From positions 1,759,083 to 1,823,082 of the forward strand of contig VWZS01000187.1 in assembly GCA_013397075.1 (NCBI GenBank): a stretch of 64,000 nt of DNA, given 5' to 3'. Below, in pieces: positions 1 to 13,635 of this stretch. Positions within the stretch are counted from its first letter, which is position 1; each line of letters opens with the position of its first letter. The stretch is from Rhabdornis inornatus (Eukaryota; Chordata; Aves; Passeriformes; Rhabdornithidae). The translations under genes were made by a program, and so were the position numbers. The notes below the pieces were generated by a model that was given only the letters and a program-made list of their open reading frames with translations, made no database searches and was not told where the DNA came from.

Positions 1-1015
1 TGAAATAGTAAATCCCATTTCATAGAATATCGTACTGGATGATAAATGCTATAAGCACATGACATGAAGTGCTGAGCTGCTACATAGTCCTTCTGTTGGC
101 TCAGATATGATCAGCTGTTTTGGAAAGTGCAATATCTGTGGTAGACTGGGCATCACCTGTTGCTGCCATGCTAGATTTGGGATGGCTGGAGGCAGGGGGA
201 CGATATTAATCTGATGTGAGCACTATGGCATGCGTTTGGATTAACTCAACAGAAATGCAGTCACTTGTTAAAATATATGCTGCTGGGTATTTTGGCAGCA
301 CAGACCTGTGCAATGTGACTGCAGGTGATGGGAGCAGCTGCCTCATCAACCTCTGCTGAGGTGGGTTGCTGTCAGCCAGAGGCAGAACAGGGCTTTTGAA
401 GTACACTAAGATATGATTGCTCATAGCTTTGTCTGCTTTTCTTCAGTTTTTTGATTCACCTGCTAACATGGGCTTAACAGGCTTGCAGAAGCCTGGTCAG
501 TGCTTCAAGCGCAAATTGGTTAGCTGAAGGTTAAAAGTCCTCTATAAATGTGTCCATAAACCATGACTTTCAAGCTTTTTAAACTTTTCAATAGAGGAGC
601 AGGTTCCTGTACCGCAACTCTACCTACGTATTGCATTGCTTTTTTGAGGGTATTCTAAGAATTATTCACAAGGTGCCAGCAATCCTCTGACAACAGGATG
701 GGAAGCAGTACATTGCCAACATGAGGCCTTATTTCCTGAGCACCTGCTTTCCCTTTGCTTGCTCCTCTTCTGTCGCTTTTGACCGCTCCAGGTCCCAGTC
801 GTGCTAACCTGTCCCAAATGTTCTCAGTCTGCAGCACGGTGGGTTCTTTCTCCACAGCAGATCCAAATGCAGGACTGTGTAATGGCATTCCCAGACTACT
901 GTCCACTCCTCCAGCCTCCCCTGAGAATGTTTCTGTGATGTGGCTTCACATCCCATTCTGGCTTCCTACTACAATTTCCTCCACCTCTTTAACGTAGCAA
1001 ATTGCACCGTGCGTG
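1..1015. other. Upstream flank with no recognisable gene
   Basis: This stretch precedes the CpG island. It is of ordinary composition and has only short, mutually overlapping open frames on both strands, none with a recognisable domain or good splice context. I saw no repeat of a family I know. If the island promoter is bidirectional, a divergent transcript could start here, but nothing in the sequence shows one. Confidence 0.5.
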
Positions 1016-1019
1016 TTTG

Positions 1020-1800
1020 TGTTTCTTGGGAGGCTGCTGCCGGCGATGTCACAGCAGTGTCAATCCCTACCGATTGCTTTCCCGGGCATCCCACACCTTC
1101 CGCGGGGGTCGCGGCGGCGACCGTGCCGGGCAGCACGGGGCCGTGGCGGTACCGCCGCTCCCCGGTCCTGCTGGGGGGCGCGGGGAAGCCCCCGCCACGT
1201 GTTTGCGCGCGGGGCGCGGCTGCTGCGGGACCCCGGGCCGAGCCCTCCCCGGCGGGCGGGGCGCCGCGCCCCTCCCTCCCTCGCCCGTCCCTCCCTCCCC
1301 GCGGAAGATGGCGGCCNGGAGGCGGGGGGGTCGGGCCGGCGCGGGCGGTGCTGGAGAGCGCTGCCCCCCGCCCCGGAGCCACCTGTACGGCCGGGGGTCC
1401 CCGCCGGGAGTCCCCTCCGGGGGCCCGTGCCCCTGCACGGTGCTCCATGCCGGCCGTACCCGGGGCCGAAGGTTTCGCAGCCCTGCCCCGCTGCTTTTGT
1501 GGGACGCCGGGCCCCCGACACACGGCGGGGAGCGGCAGCCCCTGCCCCATCGCGGCTGCCGCCCTTCGGAGCCCCCTGAGCTCCGGCTGCCGGCGAGGAG
1601 CGGCGTCCTGGGCCGGAGCAGCGCTCCCGGCCTCGCTCCAGCTTTGTTTACCCCACGGCGCCGTGTTGCGGGCGGCGAGGTTGCTGGGTACGGCGGGACC
1701 GGCCGGAGTGGTCGGCGTGCAGCGGGGCAGGGGATGCTCCTGTCCCCGTGGCGAGGCTGCGGCTGCACTGCCCGTGCTGCACACGCTGCTGCCTGGGGGC
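1020..1800 (+). promoter_or_regulatory. CpG island promoter
   Basis: This is the only strongly GC- and CpG-rich block in the window, and it rises abruptly from AT-rich DNA on both sides. It holds GGGCGG-type Sp1 boxes near 1250-1262, pyrimidine-rich CCTCCCTCCC tracts at about 1270-1298, and a CACGTG E-box at 1196-1201. A YY1-type element AAGATGGCGGCC lies at 1305-1316; this element typically sits just downstream of TSSs of TATA-less housekeeping promoters and often overlaps the start codon. No TATA box is visible, so dispersed initiation upstream of about 1305 is expected. The orientation of the YY1 element argues for a transcript on the + strand; a divergent one cannot be excluded. Long open frames on both strands here reflect lack of AT-rich stop codons, not coding. 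Confidence 0.85.
1308..1329 (+). CDS. Proposed first coding exon (ATG in YY1 element), 3' end uncertain
   Basis: The ATG inside AAGATGGCGGC gives Met-Ala-Ala, then a codon with an unresolved first base (N at 1317), then Arg-Arg-Gly. The upstream context GCGGAAG puts a purine at -3, so it is a good start. Two GT dinucleotides follow: GT at 1330 (exon end 1329) and GT at 1348 (exon end 1347). Both leave one base of a codon and fit the exon at 47129, which starts with two bases; either join makes a GAG (Glu) codon. Both donors are weak matches to the consensus, and the annotated end uses the first. Alternatively the ATG is unused and the island holds only a 5' UTR. The protein family is not recognised. 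That this ATG belongs to the exons at 47 and 59 kb is inferred from strand and phase only. Confidence 0.35.
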
Positions 1801-4800
1801 TGCGCTTAGAGCGGGCCAACCGTGGGTACATTTGTGCTACTATCAAGACAACAAAAATTACATACAGAAAGCTGATGGAACGTGAGGAATCGTTCCTGTA
1901 GTATTTCCCATCATATTTTAGTTGTTAAAACATTTTTTGCAGAAGTAAAATGATAAATAAAAGCATGAGACATCCCTGTTTGCTTATACAAGTGTGAGTA
2001 AACTGTGTTGCCTGAATTAGAAGTGAGCAAATGTCACACATCTGAATTCAGCCACAAGTTACGCTACTCCACACTGGGATCCTTTGTGACCAATTTTGCC
2101 AAAGAAGTATTCACAGTTGTTAATTGTATGTGCATTTCTCATTAGGAAATGTAACTTTGTCCTTTGTGGCAGAGGTAAACTAGAAATTTCTGATGAATTG
2201 TTCAGGTTATGTGCAGTCAATTATCTGTGGTAATTGGGCTGGGAAATTTTGAATGATGGCAGTATGGAGGGGCACGTCATGGACAGAAACACCCGGAGAG
2301 CCAGAAGAAGTTAGAAGCTTAGCGGCAGCCCCAAGAGTTTATTGGCCTGGGTGCCCACACGTGCTGGCATTGCCCATGTGAGCTGGCTCTGCACCCTACA
2401 GTGATCCCAAAGCCCTGCAGAGCTGCTGCACGGACACCTGAGGTGCTCTGTCCGCAGTGGGTTTGTGCAGTGTTTTTGCATTGGGCTTCTCAGTGCAGCT
2501 GTTTTCATGGCACCGAGATCGCTGGTGTGTTGACAGAACGGACATAGAAAGGCATTTTAGTTTGTTCTTCACCCTGCACAAAAGTGATTGTGGTGTGTTG
2601 AGATTGTTGGTTCCAAAAACAGCCTGACTCCAGTTGACCAGTTCTGAGCCAGTGGGAAATCTCTGCTTAAATCTGGCAACCAGCATAGAATGGTCTAAAA
2701 ACTTTCTGTTGCCAGCAGCTGTGAGCAAGTACATGTCTCTTACAGTTATTATCTTGTCCACTTGCTGCTTTCTTCTTAAATATTTCTTCTTTATCCCAAA
2801 TTCCTCTTTTGGTTTGTTCTTCCCTTTTAGTTTTCGTTCTCCCTTAAGCACATGGTACTGTTTTCCTTGTTGTTTCTTGAACATGGTTTCCTAATGGGTC
2901 TTCTCTTCCTTTGTTTCAGTATTTCTTCAGCCTTTGTAAAACTACTTTTTTGGCACGTAGATATGAGCTATGAAGAACTGGAATTTTCAAAAAAAGGTGC
3001 AGCTCAAAACGAGTTGAGAGCAAGGACAGAGCAGGAGTAGTGGTACATCTGTCCATGTCAATTTTTTTGCTCCAGTTGCAGAAATGACTTTTGCTTGTGG
3101 GTCTGGGTTCTCAGACTGGGTGTCAGAATGGAGACTGGGGGCCAATCTGGCAGCAAAATGAGATTGTGATACAGAAAATTTGAGAAAAAGTCAGTGTTTT
3201 GAGGTATGGTATAATATGTGTGATTGTTTATCAGGATGTGAGTGTGTGCCCGGGAAAGCAGTGTCTCTCAGCAGCATCTAGTAGTGCAGTGATGGTGGGA
3301 TCTGCTGCATGAATTTTGCATAAAGCATGTTTCACTGTTGTGCCTAACCTTCAGTCTGATCTGCATCGGAATTCATGTAGGGGCCTGGTAAAAATAGCTT
3401 GAGCCTACTTTTGTATTTGCATTTATAATTCTATGTTTGCTTGTTTGTTTTTTAAATGGGGGAAGGGAAAATAACCAAATGCAGCTGAGATTTCGATGTG
3501 TCCTGAACCACAGCCTATCTCCCCATCACTTAGCCTTGTTTCAGAGGATTGAATGGCTCTCTCAGATCTCTCTGTGGTATATCTGGAATATGTGGTGATT
3601 CTCTGAGTAGAGCTGCACAGATAAGATAATCCGTTTCATTTTAATTGGCAGAGTTGTTTACACATGATCTCTTGCTCATTTTCCTCTTTTAAAGGAATGC
3701 ATATCTATCCCTGATTACAGCTCAGGTCAAAATCCCTCAGCACTTGTAGCAAATCTCCTTTAATTGGTCTCATTTAGCGCTCATAAGGTTGTGTTTTAAT
3801 TCTTGCTCTTCCGAATCCTTTTCCCCGATCTGTAATGTAATTTATTACAGGATATTTTATAGACAAGGGAGCAGCCTCTGGCTGTCAGCATCCTTTGCAG
3901 TGTATCAAATTTCCAGCTCAACAGGCAGCTGCAGAGGAGTCTGTGGGTGTAAGGCAGTGATGCTGCAGCAGCAGCACACAGGCAGTCAGTGGTGGTGGCA
4001 CTGGGCATGAGTGAAGGGTTTGTCCTGGATTCTGGAGGTAATTGGGGTGAATTCTCCTGTTTGCTCTCTCTGTCTCTCTAGTCTTATTCTTGGTTTGCTG
4101 ATGCAGGGGTCTTTGAGTTCAATTTTTTTCCTTTCTAGCTGTCTTTCCAATCCCTTTGTTTCAAGGCAAATACATCCAAGTTGCTGCTGTTTTTCTCATG
4201 ACAGGCTTTGAGCAGCACAGGAGTCGTGGAAGGCAAGAGCTGGAAGCATATTTCTAGAAGGCCCAAAGCAACGTTAGCTGTCTTTAGAAAATTCCCTGTG
4301 ACTTGGCTGAACACAGTTGCTTTGGTTAATTGAACATAATGCAAAGAGGTGAAACTCTGCATTTCATTATGCTTCTGCTGAGGTGCTTCACCTCTGGCCT
4401 GTAACAGCACAGTCTGCAGGCACCATGGGCCAGTGCAGCTCCTGCCTGATCTCTGGATGTTCTGACATCAGCTCTGAAACTCTCAAAGTTTGTTTTTCTT
4501 TTTTCATGCTGTGCCTTCTGCCTTTACACTGGCAATTTTGCCACTACAGTAAAATCAGAAGGGACCATGTGCCTCTGCTTCAGCTGCTGGAGATGGCAGG
4601 CTGTGTGGTGCAGCAGTGAAGGTACAGACAGACCTTTTGCTTTGCTGATCCTGTTCTGGAAACAGCAATCTCCAGTAGAGCTATGGAGCACAGTTGTGTC
4701 TTAAATCACCTCTGAAATATTTAGTGGAGTGTACACATGACAGCCCTACCTGTTCTTCCTGCATAGTGAAATTTGAAGGTCTTTGTCCTCTGGCAGTTGC

Positions 4801-7800
4801 TCTTTGGGGACTGTTTTTCAATATGGACCCATATCCTGAAAGGAAATTATATAGCTCACTAGACTCAATCCATATGTGCTCTGTTAAAAGTGCAGTAGAA
4901 CTCTCTAGACATGAATGATGAATTAATCTTCTGCACCAGGAAGATAGCCTTCATCACGTTCTTGCCTGCTCTGATATTTTTTAGTAAGCTAACTGATTTA
5001 GCAGTGAATGTGAGGGTTCTGGTAAGATTTTAAGTGCAGTTTGGACCTTCTCAAGATACTTGTGGCTTATGCTGGGCGGTGTAACAAGATATGTTTCCAC
5101 AGAAGTGGGATTTGCTGCTTGCTTGTTTTTTAAAGCTGCCCAAACTCTTCAAACAAGGAGAGGGATGGGCACATGCTCTCTCTCTATAGACTCAGCCTGC
5201 TTTTAAATTTGTCAAGTAAAATGAATAGTGCAAAATAAGAAGGGACAGCTTCATGCAACACTTGCTTATGTACTAGCAACATCAAGAAGGTGTTTGGAAA
5301 TACCTGTCTTTTCCAAATGTGTTTGTAGCTGTGTATAACTGCAGCTGTTATTCCTGATGGGGTTGCAGATGTGAAATATCAACAGTCCTTGCAGCTCTTC
5401 TCAGGCTGAAATGTTACCACCTTAACTTAGTTTATGATAATGCCCTCTTCTTTCCATTAAGTGATTTTTATATTTGTCATTAAATACAAATTATGAAGTT
5501 TGCATTAGAAGTAGTAGTGATCACATTCATATTTTTTTTCTCCAAAATCAAAGGACGTTGAAGAAGGAGAGATAACTTTTGTCCTTTGCTCAATACAGGG
5601 CTTGTGCAGGTCCTAGTGCTGCTGGTCCCTGTGTTTTGGGTGTCTCACACTGCACTTAACATCTACAGCATTTTGTCACATGTTTTGAGTGTGGAATGGA
5701 AGTTAGGGAGTGTGGGATACAGTTGTACTGCACTAGCCTGATCTGTTTTCTCTCAGCACTGCAGTGCATTATTCTGAATAATTTTTTTTCCCCTTTAGTT
5801 ATATCTCCATTAGTAGAAAAGATTGTCCAGGGCATTCTCTGTAAAGCAAGATATGTCTGTCCCCTCCTCTCCTACCATCCCATCCCAGTACAGTAGCTCA
5901 CAAGAGGAGGATGCCTCCTCAGGCAGGGTTTCCACGGTGGGGGAGAGAGTCAGTCATAAAGCTGCATGTGTTAGATAGCACACCAAGAAGTCATAGCCCT
6001 CTTCAGAGTCAGGGATCACTGCTGATTTTATTTATTGATGTATGTTTTTTCTTTGTATTCAGTTGTTGGGTTGGGAGCTGGGTTGGCATAACTGATGCAA
6101 GAGGGAAGGAGGAAAGAGGGACAGCAAAATGACAATTTTATCCCTTTTTAATCTCTTTTTGCAGTTCTGGTCTGCCATCTGGTCAGTCTCTTTGAAAGCA
6201 TACAACCCCAGCACCCTGTTCTTACTCTTCTCTTTGTTTCTTCAGTCTCCTACATCCTTCAGTTCTGTGTTAGGAACTCTCCAAGAATATTACACTCCTC
6301 TGAGTGGTTTGTTTTGGGAGGCTCCTGTGTCAGGACCATTAGATTAGGTGATGGAGCAACTTGTTTTCCTTTGATTGTGTTTAGTTTTATGGTTCCAGAT
6401 TATTCCATTAGCCTAATATTTTATTGGTCTTTAAGCATGTCTCTAATTAATGCTAATTTGCTTGGCAGTACTTCTAAAGTAAAATCAGAGCTTGCACGTG
6501 GGTTTTTAGAGCTCTTCATCAGATCTTAACTCTTACATTTTCAATCACTTTGGTATTAATTCCTCAAAGGAAACAGTGGAATGATAGGCCTTAGCTGTGC
6601 TACATTGTGAGTAGTAGAGCTCAATTTAGAAAAGCAGAGAAACTTGAGATTTACTTCAGAAAGGTTGGAAGAACCACAGAACATTTGCCAATGTCTATTT
6701 TTGTTTTAAGAACCTCTTACTGAATGACTTTGCATTAGCTCTCTAGCCCGTAGTGGTGCTTTAGAGTGAATGGAAAATTTTGTATCACAAAAGGCTTTGA
6801 AAACAGTCAGATCTGGCTTTTCTTGGATGATGAGAGTTGGGCTCATCTGATTGCATGTGAATATATAATATGTAAATACAGCTCAAGTGTCCACATCTGA
6901 GCCAGGCACTTTAAGTTTCCTTTATGTTAAGGGTATGTTAGGTCACTGTTCATTTCTAAATCTGCCCTAAAGTAGATGTTCAAATTTTTTGAGGTGAATC
7001 ACTTGCTGGAAGTTCTTTTTTGCTTTTCCACTGAATATGTTAAAAACTGAGAATGTCACTCCAGATGTAGAGCATGTCAGCAGGATAAGTATCTGAGCAG
7101 AAACTGCATTGAACACCTTCCAGAGTGACAACTAACTTGCTCCTAATATCGGACTGCTTTTCAGTGTAGCATTTTTAATATCTTCACTATCAATTATGGA
7201 AATTTGTCTCTTCTGGTCATCTTACCTTTCCCATATTTAGAACATTTTTTCTGTGCATTTTCCTTTCTAAGCTAATGCTGGTATGGGGCTTCTGTGCCAC
7301 TCACACTTTATTCTGAAAGCTTTTCCAAGTGCTGACTGTTACGTCTTGTTCTGCAGCTGTGGATTGTCTTGCCCTTGCCTTTGTGGTTAAGTTGTTCAGC
7401 AGCCAGGGTTCCATTGTAAGTGGTAACCAGGACCTTACTGTCCTGGCCAGCCATGCCTGTCCCAGAGAAGTCAGACCAAATCATGGGTAGGTCTTTGATT
7501 TGAAATCTAGCTGCAGAGATTGTAGTTGACTCTAAGCAAGGAGAATGTCAAAATGTCAGGTACTGGCGTATGATTTTTTTTTTTTCTGTAAAGAAACTGG
7601 TTTTTCTCCTTCACAGTCTGGGTTTTGCACTGCTGGAAGCTTAACTTCAAACAAATGGTGAGGTCAGGTTTGGAGTGGCCCAACACAGTGGCACATTGCA
7701 TGACTGAGATGAATAATGTAATTTCATAGCAAGTTGAATACCTCTTAATATTTAATGGCCCAAGATGATCAAGAAGCACAGTAAGTCTGGGAACTCTTGT

Positions 7801-9825
7801 GCAACCTAATAAAAGGCAGAAATTTCAGTGGAGAAAAGTTTGGCGTTTTGCCTGACCCCTTAAAACTTCATCCTCTTAAATCTGTCATCACCCATGTTTT
7901 GTTTGTGTTTCCTTTCTGGATATCACCTGTGTGTAGGTCAGTTTCAAGTATAGAGATGTCTTTGAAGTGGCATCCTTTGTCTCAGCAGTGGAGCTACAGA
8001 ACTGAAATCAGCATCACCTAACTGTTGGAAAACTGCTTGTGCTCTAGTTATTGAGGGCTGCAGAGGTATTAAAAAGAGCAGACAGAAACCAGTGTAGACA
8101 TTGCATCGATCAGTGCAGAGTGTTTGTGTGTGAGGACTGCTGCAGCTCCCTGTTTCATCAGCTGTGTGAATCCACTTTCAGGAGAACGATGTGAGCTATT
8201 GTCGTGTTAAACCTGCTTTTTCAGTGGGATAAAGTGGATTCTGGCCCAGTCCAGCAGTTGTGAAGAGGTAGATTCATTTCAGCAGTGAAGCCTGGCATGA
8301 ATTAGTAGTCTCCATGTCTGATCTATTGTCCAGAACAGCTCTGAAACATTCAGCTTTCTCCTGCCCCTCATTTTGGTTACAAATAATGTATTTAATTTGT
8401 TACTTGTAATTTCATTGTTTTTACTTTTAATTAAATGCTCTGGATTCACTCAGTGATACTGGAGCTCAAAATGCATGTGCTTTACTTATGGCTGAGTCAT
8501 AACCATCTTCCTCAGAAGCAGAGATCTGTCACTGTTGCCTGATTTAGTTTTTTTGGAGACTTCCATCCATATCCTTCCTTTATGTTCCTTTTTCTGATCT
8601 GGTCACTTGTATCAAAGCATGATGTGAGTAAGCCTCCTTTCCTGAGTCAAGGCTACCGTGAAAACGTGCTGTTATCATGTGCTCACATCTATAATTTAGT
8701 ATTCTGTAACTGTGGATGGAACAGGGTGTGTTTCCATGGCCCAAGTCCACATAAACATATAAACACAAAGCTTTCTGCAGGAAAACTTGCTTTGCCTCAA
8801 ACAAAATATTGATGTTTGCCTTTCCCAGCATTACTTATAAATACAAATTCCTCACTAACCACATGCAATGCTACAGTGCCTGTGGCAGCAGGCAGAGCTC
8901 GAAAGTTCTTTTTGGTCTTGCATTGTGTATGTGGGCAGGTTAAGAGCAAACTGGTGTTCAGGGATTGTCATCATTGCAGTTGGTGTTGAATATAATGTTT
9001 CTCTGAGGTTGTTAACTCTCTTGCATGCAGTAGAGCTATGGTATAATTATTTTTATGTTAGTCCTAGCGTTTTCCTGTTGCTAAATGAAAACAGGGTGAA
9101 GAGGCCCTTTGAACATACTCCTCTTGGTTTGCATTTAAACTGATACTACTGCTGAGGAAAGCAATCCAGTCCTATAGTGGCACTTCTCTGTATTGATGCA
9201 GAGACTCAGCAAGGAGGATCAGGAAACTCATGTGGAAATTAAAATAACAGAAGAAAACAAGCATCCTTTTTTGCTATGTTACCATTCTCCAGAAGGGAAA
9301 ATTTGCTTCTCAGTAAGAAACCCTGTCAGGCTCAGACGCTCTTGTAGTGGCACACCACAGAGTACCTTGAGGATGAGATGAATTGATGGCATGCCAGGGC
9401 AGCTGTCTCTGGAGTAGAGGAGTGACCTAAAGACGTGCCAGATGGTCACCTCAGTACAGTTGCACATGGTGTAAGCTGAAGAGGAGTCTTGTGGTACTTC
9501 TCTCTGCATCAGTCTTGCAAAGTTTTTAAACGTATGTTAGCCTCAACTAACAGTGGTCATGAGAAACTCTGAAACAAGCAGCATGGTAAGAGCCAAGCTG
9601 CACACCCAGCAGACTTAGAGCAAGTAACTGCAGTCCTTCATTGCTGCCTGTTCTTTTCCACTTCTAGTTAGACACTGGATTAATTTTTATATCACTGATT
9701 TCTTGTAAGGGCTAAGATTGAAGAAGTAATAACAATAGTAGTTTTTGAAGAAAATGGATCCTGGGGAAGAGCAAAGTAGTCATTTTGATCAAGATGCAGG
9801 CCAGTCCTGAGTTCACAGGTTCTGT

Positions 9826-9856
9826 TCTTCTCTTCTTCTTTTTTTTTTTTTTTGGT
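9826..9856. repeat. Low-complexity TTC/poly-T tract
   Basis: A run of TTC-like units grades into an uninterrupted T run of about 17 bases. It could be the reverse complement of a retroposed poly-A tail, but no recognisable gene-derived or LINE sequence flanks it, so I treat it as simple sequence. It is likely to vary in length between individuals. Confidence 0.8.
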
Positions 9857-12800
9857 ATCTGCTTCAGGATTTCCTAGCTTCTCTGATGAGCAGTGCTGCA
9901 TTATCTTTATGGTCCTGTGCAATTTACCAGGAAGACATGACATGTTATGCCAGAAAACTGGTTATGTTTCTATGGAATTGTTCTTGGGTTTGTTTTTTTT
10001 CCCTATCTTGTTAAAAAAACCCCAACCAAACAAAAGCAGTATTTCTGTGTTTTCCTCAACAATTTTTCCTAGCACCCTTGCACAGACAGTCTGTCCCATG
10101 ATACTATTCTGGACAGATCTTTGAGGACTGAAATTGTTGGGAGTGCTCAGGCCCCTTCCCCTTCCTGCAATTATATCTTCCTGAAATGCATCCTGTGCAA
10201 GGGTGAAGATCAGCTCCAGGCAATGCTGGGAGACAGGGCAGTGGAAATTCATACCCTGGAAGCAGGGTTGTTCTTGAAGGGTATGTCTGTAAATGCTTTG
10301 ATCCTAAGCTATACTGATTACTTCTTAAAATGAGCCAACTTAAGGAAGAATAAAGATACAGCCAAGCACATCTTCCTACAGCTTTAGGGTGTAAACCACA
10401 AACGCAAGATTCTGGTTTTCCCTGCCATTAGGCTTTATCTGGAGAGAGCATTTGGTGGGGGTACGGATGTTGTTTGGTGTTCATGGGTTAGTGATTTAGA
10501 AACTTCATGCTTGACCTACCGGGATGGGGTGCGTAGCACCAAGCTAGAAAATGAGTGTTGAGAGCCCTCTCGTTTTGTCCTGTCTTTGCAACTCTTTCAC
10601 ACTGGTGTTACACAGTCTCTGCCAGCTGCTCTCTGCTGGGATACTGTAACTTTTCCTGGGGCTCTGTGGAGTTCCATCCTCATTTGCAGTCATGACCTTT
10701 TACCGCGGGTGTCTTCCGGTGTAGCTATGGAACTGTGACAGAGCTGGGGAAGTGGTTGCAGTGCTTCTGAGCACAAATACCAGGACTTTCATGATAGCCA
10801 GAATAACTGAGGGAGCTCTCAGCCTAGTGAAATACGAATGACCTTGCATGCACAGACATTAGGATGTAACACTCAAGTCTTAAAATTTAAATTTCCTAAA
10901 ATTAATTATCCTTACTTTTTAGAAAATCTTACCTAGCTTGATTCCATCTGTCTTGAAGGAATAGAAAGGAAGTGCAGGAAGAAATGTGGGTTGGAGGTGG
11001 TCTTTCATGTGAAGTTATGGGAACAAGCTGGCTACTGAAGTGAAATTCATCCTGTGAATGTGAGGAGACTTCTTATCCCTTTTTTCTGCTTGTAAGGCTG
11101 GCTTCACTGAAACTGCAGGAATCAGTGTGGAATACAAGAAAAAAGTAGAAATGAGTTTTGACTAATACTGACCTGAATCTAGCTTTGAGTTGGTAATACT
11201 GGTGCAGAAGATTCTTTGTCCTATCACTGTCACCCAGGATCATCTTAAACAGTGATGAAAGTGTCACACGAAAATTCTTAGAAATATAAGTTAATTATTA
11301 TTGAGTTTGGAAATGACCAATTCTAGGAAGCAGTACTTGGGAGAAGTGGGTGCAATACTATTTCCACTGTTATGGTTGCTCAGATACATTGTCTCTCTCC
11401 TGGGGAGCAAGTCATACAATGCATTTTTTTGGCTTGGCAAGCTTCTTGCACGAGGTCAGCATTGCCATTACACTGCTAGCACGGCATAATCATGCTTTAA
11501 ATGTACTAGCTGCAGAGGTTCTCCATGACTACTGACTTTTTTGAGTGGTACAATATTAAGTATTCAACTTGAAGCTTTTTATTAAAGTGGCCTTATTGGC
11601 AGTGCTAAGTGCTGTAAAAATTCTGTGCCTATTTAATGTACCTCATATTGGGCATAACTAATCACTGCTAGGGCTTAAAATCTTTGGTGTATAGTGCATC
11701 TGGGAGCAGGTAGCTATAAAACTGAGCAGAGGAATCCCCTTTCTTTTCCTTCAGTAAAAGCCCTTTCTTGATATAAAGGTCCAGTTGCTGCTATTTCTTG
11801 TATGGTGTGCAAAGCACAGCAGTATGTGGGCAGCAAACTAATGCAAAGTGTTCTCCTGTCTAGTGTTTCATTGTTCTTTCTGCCTGAGGCTTTGCAACCT
11901 TGGTCTTTTTTAGTTAAAATCTTTAAACAATGGATTATCTGTTTTCTCAGGCTTTAGAGGATTTGAAATAGCAGTCACCCTTAGGCATTTGGCTCAAGAT
12001 TACAGCAATAAATACATTCATCAGAGAGCCCCCTGGCCCTTCCAAGAGCCAGGCAGTCATAAGATTACCTCTACCATATTAGTCTGCTTCGAACTCCAGT
12101 GAAGTGTGTCACCCTGTTAAAAATTCGAGGTAGGCCCTGTTCTTCCTGAGCATTTGCACTCAGATGGTTTGTAAGGAAAGGGGGGCTGTGTTTGGTGGGA
12201 TTGAGAGCACCTGCAGTAGGCAGATTTCATTGTTACTGTGGTGTTGGTTTTTACAGCATTACCAATTTGTATTTTCCAGGAGATCAGAAACCTTTTTGGA
12301 AAGCCAGCTTTACTTCTTTTTCTCCAAGGTCCAGCAGTCTAAAAATTTTATATGGCTTCAAAATTTTGACATTGGAATGTAATTTTAATCAATATTGACA
12401 TTTCTGATCTTTGTGTGCCAGCTGCTATTTTTCTGAATAGTTCTGGGACTTGGAGGGCCCTGTGCCAGAGATTGCGAACCAGTTACCACCGAGTTGTGAT
12501 ATCTGACGTGGCAATTTCTGTAAGAGTGCTTCCTGATTGCACTGTTTAAAGAGTGGAGTATAATGTTTTTCTTCTGTTACTGTGAGATCTAAGGTAGTTT
12601 ACAGATATTGGACATTCTGCTGTGTTGCTTTGGAGAAAAATGTCAGCTCTCAGAAGGGGACCCAAAAGTGAGTTTCAGTAAAAACCTACATTTTCTAAAG
12701 GAGTTTATTTCTGGGTAGAAGGGCTGTTTGTTGTGTGACTTTGCACGGGCAGTGCTTTGCTCAGTGGGGCTTACCTCTTCTAAAGAGAAGCTTTATCTCA

Positions 12801-13601
12801 GGGAGGTTCATTCTGTAGAGAGATCTGTAATGTCTGTATATCTGTGAAGATTCTGCTCTTAACAGCTTCTATTGATTTTCACCAAGTGCAATTTCCCAGC
12901 CTTCTGAGCTGTTGTTATCACACCACATCACGTTGCTCATCACAATTAAATAACTTGTGCCGGTTGGCCACTGGCTTTTTCAAAAGACTCTCCCAACACA
13001 GGTATGCAAATTGGAAAATGAGAAAATGAGATTCTCTTTGGCTTTTGTACTTTGCTTCGTCTTATTTCTTCTTTCCAGCAAGAAATTATAAACATTTATT
13101 AAACTACACTGTGTGTTTTCAAAGTGGTGCCACTAATAATATAACACACATTACCTTTGCCTTGGAAAACTCTCAGCTTACTTTTCAGCAAAAGGTAACA
13201 GCATTTAAAGTGTTTGTAAATAGAGCGAGTCAGCTTCAGCACTTTGTCACATAAATTTTGATCAGAAGATGGTGGAAGCATGGAGTCTCTTTTGGGGGCT
13301 AGTATGTGCAATGTTGGCAACATTTCTTTACTGTAGTTTGTCTTTACCACCATTCCTTAGTTTGCTTTCCAGGGAAAAAGTAGTCTCACTTGTTTTTTGC
13401 TGAGTGGGTATGAATTAGTAACTTAACTGAGCAATGTAGCAGGTTTGTCTTTGCTCTAGAGACTCTTGGTATGGAGGCTGGGGTCTTTTTTTAATATAGA
13501 TAGTGAATATAAACTATAGCAAACATGAATATCTGTTACAATGGTTTTGACTATCAAAAAGAATAGAAGTATATATATACAAAGTAGATGGAGTATGTGG
13601 T

Positions 13602-13635
13602 TATTCTAGGTCTAATTGGCATTAGACCTAGAATA
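13602..13635. repeat. Perfect 15-bp hairpin with 4-base loop
   Basis: The arm at 13602-13616 (TATTCTAGGTCTAAT) is the exact reverse complement of 13621-13635. The loop is TGGC. There is no mismatch in the 15-bp stem, and pairing stops at 13601/13636. The tiny loop does not suit a microRNA precursor, and no T-run follows to suggest a pol III terminator. A local template-switch (fold-back) mutation is the simplest origin. Confidence 0.9.

Noticed and set aside
940..1901. Long open frames of 150-300 codons on both strands across the CpG island
   Set aside because: They overlap in several frames on both strands, consist mostly of Ala, Gly, Pro and Arg, and arise because GC-rich DNA lacks stop codons. 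Only the short frame from the YY1-motif ATG is considered, and only to a nearby donor.
2920..3040. Exon after the strong acceptor CTTCTCTTCCTTTGTTTCAG, frame containing MSYEELEFSKKGAAQNELRA
   Set aside because: The frame ends in a stop at 3038-3040 and the only possible donor (AAAAAAAG then GTGCAG) is weak. There is no compatible upstream exon.
7617..7657. 41-base segment between TTTTTCTCCTTCACAG and ATG then GTGAGG
   Set aside because: The splice sites are good but two frames are open with no coding character. Segments this short occur by chance in long introns.
12900..13001. 102-base segment with acceptor TGCAATTTCCCAG and donor CACAG then GTATGC
   Set aside because: The single open frame is rich in Cys, His and Ser, resembles random translation, and has no phase match to other exons.
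13125..13194. Open segment reading GATNNITHITFALENSQLTF with a GTAACA donor
   Set aside because: The acceptor is weak, the phase does not fit, and there is no known motif.
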